A stretch of DNA of 64,000 bases from CAYGLV01 sp964351025 (GTDB lineage Bacteria > Actinomycetota > Thermoleophilia > Gaiellales > Gaiellaceae): assembly GCA_964351025.1 (NCBI GenBank), contig CAYGLV010000003.1:1-64000 (forward strand), written 5' to 3'. A program made the position numbers and the translations under genes. The notes under the pieces are model-generated. The model was not told the origin of the DNA, made no database searches, and saw nothing but the letters and a program-made list of their open reading frames with translations. Shown piece after piece: positions 32,771 through 41,491 of the stretch (positions are counted from its first letter, which is position 1; each line of letters opens with the position of its first letter).

Positions 32771-33749
32771 ATGTCTTCCAGCCGATCTCGCTGTCCTCGG
32801 TCGCGACCGGCCGGTCCTCGTCGGGGTGGGCTGCACGATGCTCCTGGAACCAGGCGACCGCCCGCGCGATCCCGTCGTCCAGTGGCACGCCGGGCTCGTA
32901 GCCGAGCAGGTCGCGCGCCCGGCCGATGTCGGCCACGTAGTGAGTCACTTCGCCGAGCAGCGAGGGCGCGATCGTCATCTCGGCAGCGACGCCGAGCTCG
33001 GCGGCGATCAGCTCGGCGCAGCGGACGAGGGTGTTGCCGCGGCCGTACGCGAGATTGATCGTCTGGTTGACCACGCGCCCCTCGGCAAGCGCCTGGATTC
33101 CACGTACAACACCGTCCACACAGTCGTCCACGTACGTGAAGTCCAGCGTCTTCTCGTTGCCGCCGAAGACCGTGATCGGCTCGCCGCGCAGCAGCGAGTG
33201 GACGAACAGCGGGATCACGCGGACCATGCGGTGCAGGTCGTTGTCGAACCTGCCGTAGACGTTGGAGAAGCGGAAGACGAGGTACGGCAGCCCGTAGCAG
33301 CGGGCGAACGAATAGACGAACGCCTCGCCGGCGATCTTCGAAGCCGAGTAGGTGCTCTCCGTGAAGGCGAAGTCGGCGGTCCCCTCGTCGTAGCCCTCGA
33401 AGCGATGCACGTCGCCGTAGACCTCGCGGCTGGAGGAGAAGACGATCGGGATCCGCTGCCGCCGGCAGTGATCGAGGACGTTGAACGTCATCACGGTGTT
33501 CTCGAGCGCGCGGTGCGGCAGCCGGACGAGCTGGTGCACCTTTGCGTGTGCGGCGAGGTGGACGACGACGTCCGCCGCCGGGAGCTCGTCGCCAAGGGGA
33601 GCCGTCAGGTCCTTCAGCAGGTACGGGAACGAGTCGGTCCACGTGTTCGGCCGGACGTCGACTCCGAACACGTCGTGCCCGTCCGCGAGCAGGCGCAGCG
33701 CGAGATTCGTCCCGATCTGCCCGCTCGAGCCGGTGATCAGGACGCGCAT
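32745..33749 (-). CDS. NAD-dependent sugar epimerase/dehydratase (extended SDR)
   Basis: A 334-residue extended short-chain dehydrogenase. It opens with the nucleotide loop GSSGQIG, then DVVVHLAAHAKVHQ, the serine strand IVFSSSREVYG, the catalytic YSASK, and FRFSNVYGRFDN, as in UDP-glucose epimerases and dTDP-glucose dehydratases. Its exact sugar nucleotide is not clear; it has no sugar-synthesis neighbours. It sits between miaB (one-base overlap) and miaA, two genes usually separated only by housekeeping genes, so it appears to be an insertion into the block. It may serve cell-surface glycan synthesis. Confidence 0.85.
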   Translation of the reverse strand: MRVLITGSSGQIGTNLALRLLADGHDVFGVDVRPNTWTDSFPYLLKDLTAPLGDELPAADVVVHLAAHAKVHQLVRLPHRALENTVMTFNVLDHCRRQRIPIVFSSSREVYGDVHRFEGYDEGTADFAFTESTYSASKIAGEAFVYSFARCYGLPYLVFRFSNVYGRFDNDLHRMVRVIPLFVHSLLRGEPITVFGGNEKTLDFTYVDDCVDGVVRGIQALAEGRVVNQTINLAYGRGNTLVRCAELIAAELGVAAEMTIAPSLLGEVTHYVADIGRARDLLGYEPGVPLDDGIARAVAWFQEHRAAHPDEDRPVATEDSEIGWKTYAGPGSHE

Positions 33750-35068
33750 CAGGCGGCCACCAGCGCTGCCTGCGTACCCCGAAGCGTTGTCGATGTTGCG
33801 CCTTCGATCAGCACCGGCACGAGGTCGCCCGGCTCAGCAGCGCCGCTGAAGTTCACCATCGTGTTCCTGCGCGTCCGGCCGCGCAGCACGGCAGTGTCGG
33901 TGCGGCTCGGTCCCTCGACGAGCACCTCCTCGACGCGGCCCACGCGCTCGGCGTTCCGCTCCGCTGCGATCCGTTGGACGATCTCGACGAGCCGCTCGAG
34001 CCGTTCGTGCTTCACCTCGTCGAGCACCTGGTCCGGCAGGTCCGCCGCCTCGGTGCCCTTGCGCGCCGAGAAGATGAACGTGAACGCGCTGTCGTAGCGC
34101 GCCTCCTCCACGGCCTCGAGGGTCTGCGCGAAGTCGTCCTCCGTCTCTCCCGGGAAGCCGACGATCAGATCGGTGCCGAGCGCGAGATCGGGAACGGCTG
34201 CGCGGAGCCGCGCGACGAGCGCGAAGTAGCGATCGCGGTCGTAGGTGCGCCGCATCGCCTTCAGAAGTCGCGATGACCCGGACTGGAGCGGCAGGTGCAC
34301 GTGCTCACAGACCGTCGCGCACTCCGCCAGGGCCTCGATCACCGGCGCCCTGAAGTCCTTCGGGTGCGGGCTCGTGAAGCGGATCCGCTCGATCCCCTCG
34401 ACGGCGTCGCAGGCGCGGAGAAGCTCTCCGAACTCGGTGTGAAGCCCCGGAGCGAGATCACGGCCCCACGAATTCACGTTCTGGCCGAGCAGCGTGATCT
34501 CTCGGACACCGTCCACGGTGAGCCGCGTCACCTCGGCGACGATCTCGCCCGGCCGGCGGCTCTGCTCGCGCCCGCGCACCGCCGGCACGATGCAGTAGGC
34601 GCACTTCGAGTTGCAGCCCATGGAGACCTGCACCCACGCGTGGAAAGCCCGCTCACGGTGCAGCGGTAGATCGGCGGCGAAGTGCCGGTGCTCGCCGAAC
34701 GCTCCCCGAGGTGCCGTACCACCCGCGCCGAGCCAGGCGCCGAGATGCGGGATCGAGCCGGGGCCGAACGCGACGTCGACAAAGGGGTAGAGCTCGAAGA
34801 TCCGCTCCCGCTGGGCCTCGGCGTAGCAGCCGCCCACGGCGATCACGAGGTCAGGGTTGTCGCGCTTCCGCGCCCCCGCGTTCCCCAGGTACGCCGACAG
34901 CTTCGTGTCCGGCTTCTCGCGAATCGTGCACGTGTTGAAGACAACGATGTCGGCCTCGTCGGGCGAGGTCGCCTCACCGATGCCCAGGGACTCCAGCATG
35001 CCCTTGATGCGCTCCGAGTCGTGCGCGTTCATCTGGCAGCCGAACGTGGTGACGTGGTACCGCTTCAC
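33749..35068 (-). CDS. miaB: tRNA-2-methylthio-N6-dimethylallyladenosine synthase
   Basis: A radical SAM methylthiotransferase that adds the 2-methylthio group to i6A37 of tRNA. The 439-residue protein has the N-terminal UPF0004 domain with the first cluster cysteines (TFGCQMNAHDSER, FNTCTIREK), the radical SAM CxxxCxxC in GCNSKCAYCIVP, and a C-terminal TRAM domain. It acts after MiaA. The gene starts only 12 bases downstream of rny in the same direction. Confidence 0.96.
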   Translation of the reverse strand: MKRYHVTTFGCQMNAHDSERIKGMLESLGIGEATSPDEADIVVFNTCTIREKPDTKLSAYLGNAGARKRDNPDLVIAVGGCYAEAQRERIFELYPFVDVAFGPGSIPHLGAWLGAGGTAPRGAFGEHRHFAADLPLHRERAFHAWVQVSMGCNSKCAYCIVPAVRGREQSRRPGEIVAEVTRLTVDGVREITLLGQNVNSWGRDLAPGLHTEFGELLRACDAVEGIERIRFTSPHPKDFRAPVIEALAECATVCEHVHLPLQSGSSRLLKAMRRTYDRDRYFALVARLRAAVPDLALGTDLIVGFPGETEDDFAQTLEAVEEARYDSAFTFIFSARKGTEAADLPDQVLDEVKHERLERLVEIVQRIAAERNAERVGRVEEVLVEGPSRTDTAVLRGRTRRNTMVNFSGAAEPGDLVPVLIEGATSTTLRGTQAALVAA

Positions 35069-35080
35069 AGTCGGGAGAGT

Positions 35081-36580
35081 CTAGTTCGCGACCTCGACCG
35101 CGCGGCTCTCGCGGATCACGGTCACCTTCACCTGGCCGGGATACTCGAGGCTGTCCTCGATCTCGCGCGCGATCTCGTGCGAGAGGAGCACGGCGCCGTC
35201 GTCGTCAACTTCGGTCGGCTCGACCATGACGCGGATCTCGCGGCCCGCCTGGAGGGCGTACGCCTTCGCCACGCCGGGCTTCGCCGCCGCGATCTGCTCG
35301 AGGGCCTCGAGCCGCTTGATGTAGTTCTCGAGGCTGTCGCCGCGCGCACCGGGGCGGGACGCCGAGATCGCGTCCGCGGCGACCAGGATCACGGCTTCGA
35401 CCGTCTGGGGCTGCACCTCGTAGTGGTGCGCCTCAACCGCGTGTACGACGCCTTGCGTCTCCCCGTAGCGCTTCGCCCACTGCGCCGAGATGCTGGCGTG
35501 TGAGCCCTCGACCTCATGTGTCATCGCCTTGCCGAGATCGTGCAGAAGCGCGGCGCGCTTCGCCGTCTTGACGCCGGCACCGAGCTCGGACGCCATGATC
35601 CCCACGAGATGGACGACCTCGAGCGTGTGCTTGAGGACGTTCTGCCCGTAGCTCGTGCGGTACCGGAGCCGCCCGAGCACCTTCACGAGCTCCTCGTGGA
35701 ACTCTCCGCAGTTGGCCTCGAACACCGCCTGCTCGCCGGCCTGGCGGACGTGCTCCTCGAGCTCCGCCTTCGACTGGTAGTACATCTCCTCGATCCGCGC
35801 AGGGTGGATGCGCCCGTCTTCGATCAGCTTCTCGAGCGTCATCTTCGCCACCTCCCGGCGGAGGCCGTCGAAGGAGGACAGGACGACCGCCTGGGGAGTG
35901 TCGTCGATGATGAAGTCCACACCTGTCAGGTGCTCGAGGGCGCGGATGTTCCTCCCCTCGCGCCCGATGATGCGCCCCTTCATGTCATCCGAGGCGAGCG
36001 TGACCATGGAAACGGTCGTCTCGGCGGCGTGACTTGCCGCAACCCTCTGCAAAGCGTCCCCAACGAGGCTCCTGGCGCGCCGCTTGGCGTCTGTGCGGGC
36101 CTCCTCCTCGAGCTGGCGCGCGCGCCGGGCGAGCTCGTGCCGGATGAGGTCCTCGGAGCGCTCGAGCAGATGGTGCTTCGCCTCGGCCGTGGTGAGGCCG
36201 GAGACTCGCTCCAACTCCCGCACCGTCTCCTCCCTCGCCACCTTGACGTCCTCCTGGAGAGCTCGCACGTGCAGCTCACGGTCGAGCAGCCCCTGCTCGC
36301 GGCGCGCCAGCTCGGTCAGCTTGTCGTCGATCTCCTCTTCCTTCTGGAGGACGCGCTCCTCGATCATCACGATCTGGCGCCGCCGGTCCTGCACTTCGGT
36401 CTCGATCTCGGTCCGAAGTCTCACCGTCTGCTCGCGGCCCTCGATCTGCGCTTCCCGCCGGATCGCGTCCGCCTCGCGGGTGGCCACACGGACGCTCGAG
36501 CCGGTGCGCAGCGTCAGCCATGCGGTGGCCACCACACCTCCGACGGCGACCCCGACGAGCACCCCGATCAACGTGAGCAT
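35081..36580 (-). CDS. rny: Ribonuclease Y
   Basis: A membrane-anchored endoribonuclease that starts mRNA decay. The 499-residue protein has an N-terminal transmembrane helix (MLTLIGVLVGVAVGGVVATAW), a long coiled coil (about 45-190), a KH domain (KGRIIGREGRNIRALE), and an HD domain with the motif RAALLHDLGKAM. RNase J and PNPase, two other decay enzymes, are encoded further along, so the main RNA degradation set is present in this window. A possible Shine-Dalgarno GGAG lies 9 nt before the ATG. Confidence 0.96.
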   Translation of the reverse strand: MLTLIGVLVGVAVGGVVATAWLTLRTGSSVRVATREADAIRREAQIEGREQTVRLRTEIETEVQDRRRQIVMIEERVLQKEEEIDDKLTELARREQGLLDRELHVRALQEDVKVAREETVRELERVSGLTTAEAKHHLLERSEDLIRHELARRARQLEEEARTDAKRRARSLVGDALQRVAASHAAETTVSMVTLASDDMKGRIIGREGRNIRALEHLTGVDFIIDDTPQAVVLSSFDGLRREVAKMTLEKLIEDGRIHPARIEEMYYQSKAELEEHVRQAGEQAVFEANCGEFHEELVKVLGRLRYRTSYGQNVLKHTLEVVHLVGIMASELGAGVKTAKRAALLHDLGKAMTHEVEGSHASISAQWAKRYGETQGVVHAVEAHHYEVQPQTVEAVILVAADAISASRPGARGDSLENYIKRLEALEQIAAAKPGVAKAYALQAGREIRVMVEPTEVDDDGAVLLSHEIAREIEDSLEYPGQVKVTVIRESRAVEVAN

Positions 36581-36691
36581 GCCCAGCTCCTGCCTGGCGT
36601 ATGTCTGATTGCCACGGCCGGAGCCGCGGGTGCTCGCATCCGGCGGTCGGTCGTCAGGCCGCCTTCCGGGATCGGCGAAACACGGTCAGGC

Positions 36692-36722
36692 GACCGTCCG
36701 TGTCCCTCCTGGGCGGACGGTC
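36692..36722 (-). terminator. Hairpin between recX and rny
   Basis: Exact 8-bp stem GACCGTCC (36692-36699) with GGACGGTC (36715-36722). It is positioned to end the recA-recX transcript or to shape the rny leader. No T-tract. Confidence 0.45.
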
Positions 36723-36817
36723 AGAAGGGGGGAAAAGGGCATCGCATCGAGGGTCAAGGAAAGGTTCACCGATTCGGAAAAGCGCTCTGTGCAGGCCAAA
36801 CGTTGGATGCAGCCCGC

Positions 36818-37420
36818 CTATGGTACCTCGTCCGCGGGCCCGTATGCAACGGCCGCTGCAACGGCCTCCTCGGCGAAGCCTTGCGCCGCGAGGTAGCGCG
36901 CCGTCTTGGCGCCGGGGCCTCGAGCCTCCACCAGCCGCGCGGCCCGGTCTGTCTCCGGATCGAGAGCGGCCAGCGCGGCGGCGATCTCCTCCGCGCCGAT
37001 CCCGCGGCGCTCGAGGTCGTCACGGATGAGCGCGTCGCCGGCACCCCGCCCTGCAAGTGCCCCCGCGCGGCTGCTCGCGAAGCGTGCATCGTCCACAAGC
37101 CCGGCTCGCGCGAGCGTGCCAAGCGCCCGCTCGCGCTCGGCTCCAGTGACTCCTCGGGCGGCGAGGCGGTCGGCGATCTCTGCGGCCGACCGATCGCGGC
37201 TGCGCAGAGCCGTGGTCGCGACGTCGAGGGCCTCGAGACGCCGTAGCTCCCGCCGCAACGCCCTCAGACGATGCCGGTCGAGCTCGTCCCCCACCTCGAT
37301 ACCCGCCCGCATCAGGGCCTCGAGCGGAACCGTCCGCCACGACTCTCCATCCAGGTGAACGAGCGCGCGCCCTCGCCGCACGGGGCGCAGCGCCGTCACG
37401 GTCTTTCGTGGCTCTGCCAC
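36818..37420 (-). CDS. recX: Regulatory protein RecX
   Basis: RecX binds RecA filaments and damps recombination. The 200-residue protein is made of three-helix RecX repeats (LDVATTALRSRDRSAAEIADRL..., then ...LVDDARFASSRAGALAGRG...ALIRDDLERRGI). It follows recA after six bases in the same direction, the usual arrangement. The N-terminal 60 residues (PRKTVTALRPVRRGRALVHLDG) form a strand-rich extension seen in several actinobacterial and Firmicute RecX proteins. Confidence 0.92.
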   Translation of the reverse strand: MAEPRKTVTALRPVRRGRALVHLDGESWRTVPLEALMRAGIEVGDELDRHRLRALRRELRRLEALDVATTALRSRDRSAAEIADRLAARGVTGAERERALGTLARAGLVDDARFASSRAGALAGRGAGDALIRDDLERRGIGAEEIAAALAALDPETDRAARLVEARGPGAKTARYLAAQGFAEEAVAAAVAYGPADEVP

Positions 37421-37426
37421 GACAGA

Positions 37427-38524
37427 CTACGAAACCTCGACGGCCTCGACCTCCGCCGGGGTCTCCGGCTCCTCTTCGAGCTCAGCCGCCACAGGCGACG
37501 GAACTGGGGTCTGCGCCGGCAGCAACCGGGCGGAGACGACCTGCTCCGGGGGCGCTTCGGCCTGGATGCGGGCGAGGATCTGCTGCACGATGTCCGGGTT
37601 CTCGGAGAGGAAGGCGGTCGCATTCTGCCTTCCCTGACCGAGGCGCTCGTCACCGAAGCTGAAGTACGAGCCCGACTTCTGCACGATCTTCTTCTCGAGC
37701 CCGACGTCGAGCACCGAGCCCTCCCAGGAGATGCCGGTACCGTAGATGATGTCGAACTCGGCCTGCTTGAACGGCGGCGCCACCTTGTTCTTGACGACCT
37801 TGACGCGGACACGGTTGCCAAACGCCTCTGTGCCGTCCTTGAGGGTTTCGATCCGGCGGATGTCGAGCCGGACGGAGGCGTAGAACTTGAGTGCGCGGCC
37901 GCCGGGAGTCGTCTCAGGGTTGCCGAACATGACGCCGATCTTCTCGCGCAACTGGTTCGTGAAGAGGCAGATCGTGTCGGTGCGGTTGAGCGTGCCGGCG
38001 AGCTTGCGCAGGGCCTGGCTCATCAGGCGGGCCTGGAGCCCGACATGCGAGTCACCCATCTCGCCCTCGATCTCTGCCTTTGGCGTCAGTGCCGCCACCG
38101 AGTCGATCGCGACGATGTCGAGCGCGCCCGAGCGGATCAGCAACTCGGCGATCTCGAGCCCCTGCTCCCCGGTGTCCGGCTGCGAGACGAGCAGGTCGTC
38201 CACGTTGACGCCGATCCGCTTCGCGTACGCCGGGTCCATCGAGTGCTCCGCGTCGATGAATGCGCAGATGCCGCCACGGCGCTGAGCCTCGGCGATCACG
38301 TGGTAGACGAGAGTCGTCTTGCCCGACGACTCCGGGCCGAAGACCTCGATGATGCGCCCGCGGGGCAGCCCGCCGATCCCGAGCGCGAGGTCGAGCGAGA
38401 GCGAGCCGGTCGAGATCGACGCGATTGCGACCTGCGCAGCGTCGTTCATGCGCATGACCGAGCCCTTGCCGAACTGTCGCTCGATCTGTCCGAGCGCGAC
38501 CTCGAGAGCATCCTCGCGGTTCAT
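37427..38524 (-). CDS. recA: Recombinase RecA
   Basis: Central recombinase for homologous repair and activator of the SOS response. The 365-residue protein carries Walker A GPESSGKTT, the MAW-like SLDLALGIGGLPRGRI, the L2 loop and Walker B (DIVAIDSVAALTP). The acidic C-terminus (EEEPETPAEVEAVEVS) is typical. There is no intein. A strong AGGAGGATG ribosome-binding site precedes the ATG. I looked for an SOS box in the 5-base gap to thpR and the upstream gene and saw none, so the promoter probably lies further upstream in the operon. Confidence 0.98.
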   Translation of the reverse strand: MNREDALEVALGQIERQFGKGSVMRMNDAAQVAIASISTGSLSLDLALGIGGLPRGRIIEVFGPESSGKTTLVYHVIAEAQRRGGICAFIDAEHSMDPAYAKRIGVNVDDLLVSQPDTGEQGLEIAELLIRSGALDIVAIDSVAALTPKAEIEGEMGDSHVGLQARLMSQALRKLAGTLNRTDTICLFTNQLREKIGVMFGNPETTPGGRALKFYASVRLDIRRIETLKDGTEAFGNRVRVKVVKNKVAPPFKQAEFDIIYGTGISWEGSVLDVGLEKKIVQKSGSYFSFGDERLGQGRQNATAFLSENPDIVQQILARIQAEAPPEQVVSARLLPAQTPVPSPVAAELEEEPETPAEVEAVEVS

Positions 38525-38528
38525 CTGT

Positions 38529-39083
38529 TCATCCTCCTAGCGATACGGCGTCGAGAACCTCGTACTGCGCCCCGGAAGGGTGCAGCCGAGAAAGGAAAGC
38601 AGCAGCCTCGGACGGAGCGAACGGCCCGAGGGGAGGCAGCGGTGGGCACAAACCTGGCGGGGCCCGGAACCGGAGCACGGTGACATGCGGTAGCCACCGG
38701 CGCCGTTCCCTGGTGTAGACGCCCAGGGTCTCCAGCCGCTCGTGCAACTCCGCGGCGAGCAGCCCCGCGCTGCCGGAGGGATCCGCGAGCACGAGCATGC
38801 CGACGCTCCCGCTCTCCCGGTAGTGGAGCGGCTCGAGCTCGAACGGGGAAGCCCCGGTCGCAACGTCCCGCAGCGCCGTGAGGACGCCGTCGAGATCGCC
38901 GGCGGGGCGGTTTCCGAGAAACGCGAGGGTGATGTGGAGGTGGTCACGTGGCAGCAGCCGTCCCACGCCGGTGAGCGCGCTCGCCGCCCACGCCTCGAGG
39001 GCGTCCAGCGCCGGGTCGGGGAGGTTGAGGGCGAGGAAGAGCCGGAGTCGGCCATCCCCGCCGACGCTAGCAGCGGCCGTCAC
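38529..39083 (-). CDS. thpR: RNA 2',3'-cyclic phosphodiesterase, ThpR/LigT type
   Basis: A 184-residue 2H phosphoesterase that opens 2',3'-cyclic phosphates of RNA to 2'-phosphates. The two catalytic HxT motifs are in DHLHITLAFLG and LPHVTVLRF. The start is a GTG that overlaps the cinA stop by 4 bases (GTGA), and recA follows after four bases. The cinA-thpR-recA order is widespread. Note that RtcB, encoded at 6-7 kb, uses the same cyclic-phosphate ends as substrate. Confidence 0.92.
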   Translation of the reverse strand: MTAAASVGGDGRLRLFLALNLPDPALDALEAWAASALTGVGRLLPRDHLHITLAFLGNRPAGDLDGVLTALRDVATGASPFELEPLHYRESGSVGMLVLADPSGSAGLLAAELHERLETLGVYTRERRRWLPHVTVLRFRAPPGLCPPLPPLGPFAPSEAAAFLSRLHPSGAQYEVLDAVSLGG

Positions 39084-40351
39084 GCGTGTTCGTCACGGCT
39101 CTGTGTCAGGAGCCGCCGCACGAGATGCAGTGCGGCGACCGCCGTGCGGGCCCGGATCGCCTGCCGGTCGCCGGGGAAGCTGAACTCGAGAGTGCGCTCG
39201 CCCTCGGGGCCGACAGCGTGCAGGAAGACGAGCCCGACGGGTTTTTCCGGCGTCCCGCCCCCCGGTCCTGCGATGCCCGTCACGGCGAGGGCGACGCTCG
39301 CGCCGAGCTTCTTGCGCGCGCCTGCCGCCATTGCCGCGGCGGTCTCGGCCGAGGCGGCGCCGTGCTCGCCGAGGACGGCCTCGGGAACACCCAGCAGGCC
39401 TGTCTTGAGCGCGTCGGAGTACGCCACGACACCCCCGCGGAAGACGTCGCTCGCGCCCGGCACCGCCGTCAGCCGGCCGGAGACGAGCCCGCCGGTGCAC
39501 GATTCCGCCGTTGCGAGCGAAAGCCCACGCTCGCGGCAGAGCTCGAGCACGATCTCCTCGATTCTGCGGTCGTCCTCGCTGAACAGGTACCGCTCGAGCG
39601 GGGCGCGCAGCAGGTCGGCGAGAGCCCGGGCGCGATCTCCCGCTCCCGGCTCGGCGTAGAGATCGACGTGAATCTCGAAGTCGCGCGCGCAGATCGTCGC
39701 CTCCACTCCGTCGCCGTCCCCGCCTGCATCCGCGAGAGCGCGCGCGACGGCCGACTCGCTCGTGCCGAAGAAGCGCAGGATGTTCCTGGACGTCGGCCTG
39801 CCCCGCGCCAGCACGCGCCGGACGGGTTCGCTCTCGAGCGCCCGCGGCCACAGGCGCCGGAGCTCGCCGGGTGGGCCGGGCAACGCGACGACGACACACG
39901 AGCCGGTGTCGACGACGAGCCCGGGCGCGGTTCCCGCGAGGCCGAGACAGAGCGCCCCTTCCGGAATGGTCGCTTGCTTCGTGACACCCGCTGCGAAGTC
40001 CCCGTACGGGCGCTGCATGCGCTCGGCGAACGAGCGGGAGATCCCCTCGATCTGCGCCTCCAGCCCGGGGTCGACCCGGAGTGGACGCCCCGTGACGCGT
40101 GCGATCAGCTCCACGGTGCGGTCGTCGTGCGTTGGCCCGAGACCGCCGGACACGAAGCAGATGTCTGCCGCGAGGCCGTCGCGCAGCGCGTCCTCCAGCT
40201 CCTCAGCCCGGTCGCCGACGATCTCGATGCGGGTCGGCTCGAGTCCGAGCGAGAGAGCTTCCTGCGCGAAGAACGGCCCGTTCAGGTCAGTTCGCTCGCC
40301 CCGCACGAGCTCGCTGCCCGTGACGACTATCGCGACGCGCGGGCGCGTCAA
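39080..40351 (-). CDS. cinA: CinA, two-domain competence/damage-inducible protein
   Basis: A 423-residue protein with an N-terminal MoCF-like domain (VVTGSELVRGERTDLNGPFF; SGGLGPTHDDRT) that in CinA acts as ADP-ribose pyrophosphatase, and a C-terminal PncC domain (LATAESCTGGLVSGRLT; VTGIAGPGGGTPEKPVG) for nicotinamide mononucleotide deamidation. The start is TTG at 40351, overlapping the rodZ stop as TTGA; the longer frame upstream is antisense-type sequence within rodZ. It is part of the rodZ-cinA-thpR-recA string. Confidence 0.93.
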   Translation of the reverse strand: MTRPRVAIVVTGSELVRGERTDLNGPFFAQEALSLGLEPTRIEIVGDRAEELEDALRDGLAADICFVSGGLGPTHDDRTVELIARVTGRPLRVDPGLEAQIEGISRSFAERMQRPYGDFAAGVTKQATIPEGALCLGLAGTAPGLVVDTGSCVVVALPGPPGELRRLWPRALESEPVRRVLARGRPTSRNILRFFGTSESAVARALADAGGDGDGVEATICARDFEIHVDLYAEPGAGDRARALADLLRAPLERYLFSEDDRRIEEIVLELCRERGLSLATAESCTGGLVSGRLTAVPGASDVFRGGVVAYSDALKTGLLGVPEAVLGEHGAASAETAAAMAAGARKKLGASVALAVTGIAGPGGGTPEKPVGLVFLHAVGPEGERTLEFSFPGDRQAIRARTAVAALHLVRRLLTQSRDEHA

Positions 40352-41097
40352 GCGGCGGTGTCCGCCGTGGACAGTCCCTCCGGTGTGACGAGGAACGCGG
40401 TTGAGGTAGCGGGCAGCTGCATCTGAAGCCCGTTCACCGTCACGCTGACGTTCTCGGGGTTTCCGAAAGCGACGTAGATCTTCTTCTGGTTGAAGCGCTG
40501 GCTCTGGCCGCGCTCGAGCGTTCCGCCGTAGAGCAGCCTGCCCGTGCCCGCTCCGGCTCGTACTTCCATCCAGGAATCGCCCTTGACGGCGCCGACGACG
40601 AGCGTGGCGCGCCCGGGCTTGCTCGAGGGCGCGGCGATCGTCTTCGGCCCCTGCCGCTGCGCAGGCGTGCCGGCCGCGGTCTGGAGCCCCTGCACCGACT
40701 GGGTGCCGTTGCCGCCAAACTTCCACGCGGCGATCACGAGCGCCGTGACGAGCACGATCGCCGTCAGCGCGAGCAGCGCGATACCGGACTCGAACCGGCG
40801 GCGGCCACCACCTCGCGACGGAGGAACGCGACGGGCGCGCAGCGACGGCTGCTCCTCGTCTCCGACGACGAAGCGCGACTTGTACTCGTCCACGTAGAGC
40901 CCGCCGTCGAGCCCGAGAAACTCCGCATATGTCCGCATGAAGCCCGTGATGTACGCGTGTGCGGGCAGCAGCTCGAACCGTTCGTCTTCGAGCGCACGGA
41001 GGTATTTGGCGCGAATCTTGGTCCCCTGCTCAACGGCAGGGAAATCGAGGTGCTGGCGAAGCCGCGCTTCGCGCAGGCTGTTACCGATCTCGAACAT
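40348..41097 (-). CDS. rodZ: RodZ-like cell-shape protein
   Basis: A 249-residue membrane protein with an N-terminal helix-turn-helix (about 4-75: EIGNSLREARLRQHLDFPAVEQGTKIRAKYLRALE in two halves), a basic stretch, one transmembrane helix (about 105-125), and an extracytoplasmic DUF4115 beta domain (ATLVVGAVKGDSWMEVRAG, ending VTPEGLSTADTAA). RodZ ties MreB to the wall-building machinery. Its location upstream of cinA and recA matches actinobacteria and Firmicutes. A TAGAAT box lies 12 nt before the ATG at 41110-41115. Confidence 0.9.
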   Translation of the reverse strand: MFEIGNSLREARLRQHLDFPAVEQGTKIRAKYLRALEDERFELLPAHAYITGFMRTYAEFLGLDGGLYVDEYKSRFVVGDEEQPSLRARRVPPSRGGGRRRFESGIALLALTAIVLVTALVIAAWKFGGNGTQSVQGLQTAAGTPAQRQGPKTIAAPSSKPGRATLVVGAVKGDSWMEVRAGAGTGRLLYGGTLERGQSQRFNQKKIYVAFGNPENVSVTVNGLQMQLPATSTAFLVTPEGLSTADTAA

Positions 41098-41137
41098 AGC
41101 GACGCTCGCATTCTAGAGACGGTCCGCGTCCCGCGCC

Positions 41138-41491
41138 CTATTTCGACGCGACGAGCTCGAGCAGGCCGTAGACACCGACCGCGAGCGCGGCCGTTACGGC
41201 CGTCAGGAACCCGGCGGTGCCGAGCGCGCGCCCGAGGCTCGCCGCCCGGTCCCCCCCGGCGCGACCCAGTGTTCGCTGGATGCGCGCCCGCGCGCGGCGG
41301 CAGAGCGCTACAGCCAGGGCGCCGAGCGCGGCTGCGACCGGGATTGCGAAGGCGGCATCGAGGAGCGCATACGTCTGCGACCAGCGCGTGGCTGCGATCG
41401 CCACGGGCATCGTCGCGAGCGAGAGGGCGCCAGCGACGAACGCCGCGCCCGCGCTCCTGTTCGACGGCGCGTCCCGGCTACTGCTTGACAT
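41138..41491 (-). CDS. Small membrane protein downstream of the importer
   Basis: A 117-residue protein with three hydrophobic helices (about 14-33, 42-63 and 91-113). It overlaps the 3' end of the second permease gene by 14 bases, so it belongs to the importer operon. Function unknown; similar small membrane genes often trail such operons in actinobacteria and may be unrelated to transport. Confidence 0.6.
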   Translation of the reverse strand: MSSSSRDAPSNRSAGAAFVAGALSLATMPVAIAATRWSQTYALLDAAFAIPVAAALGALAVALCRRARARIQRTLGRAGGDRAASLGRALGTAGFLTAVTAALAVGVYGLLELVASK

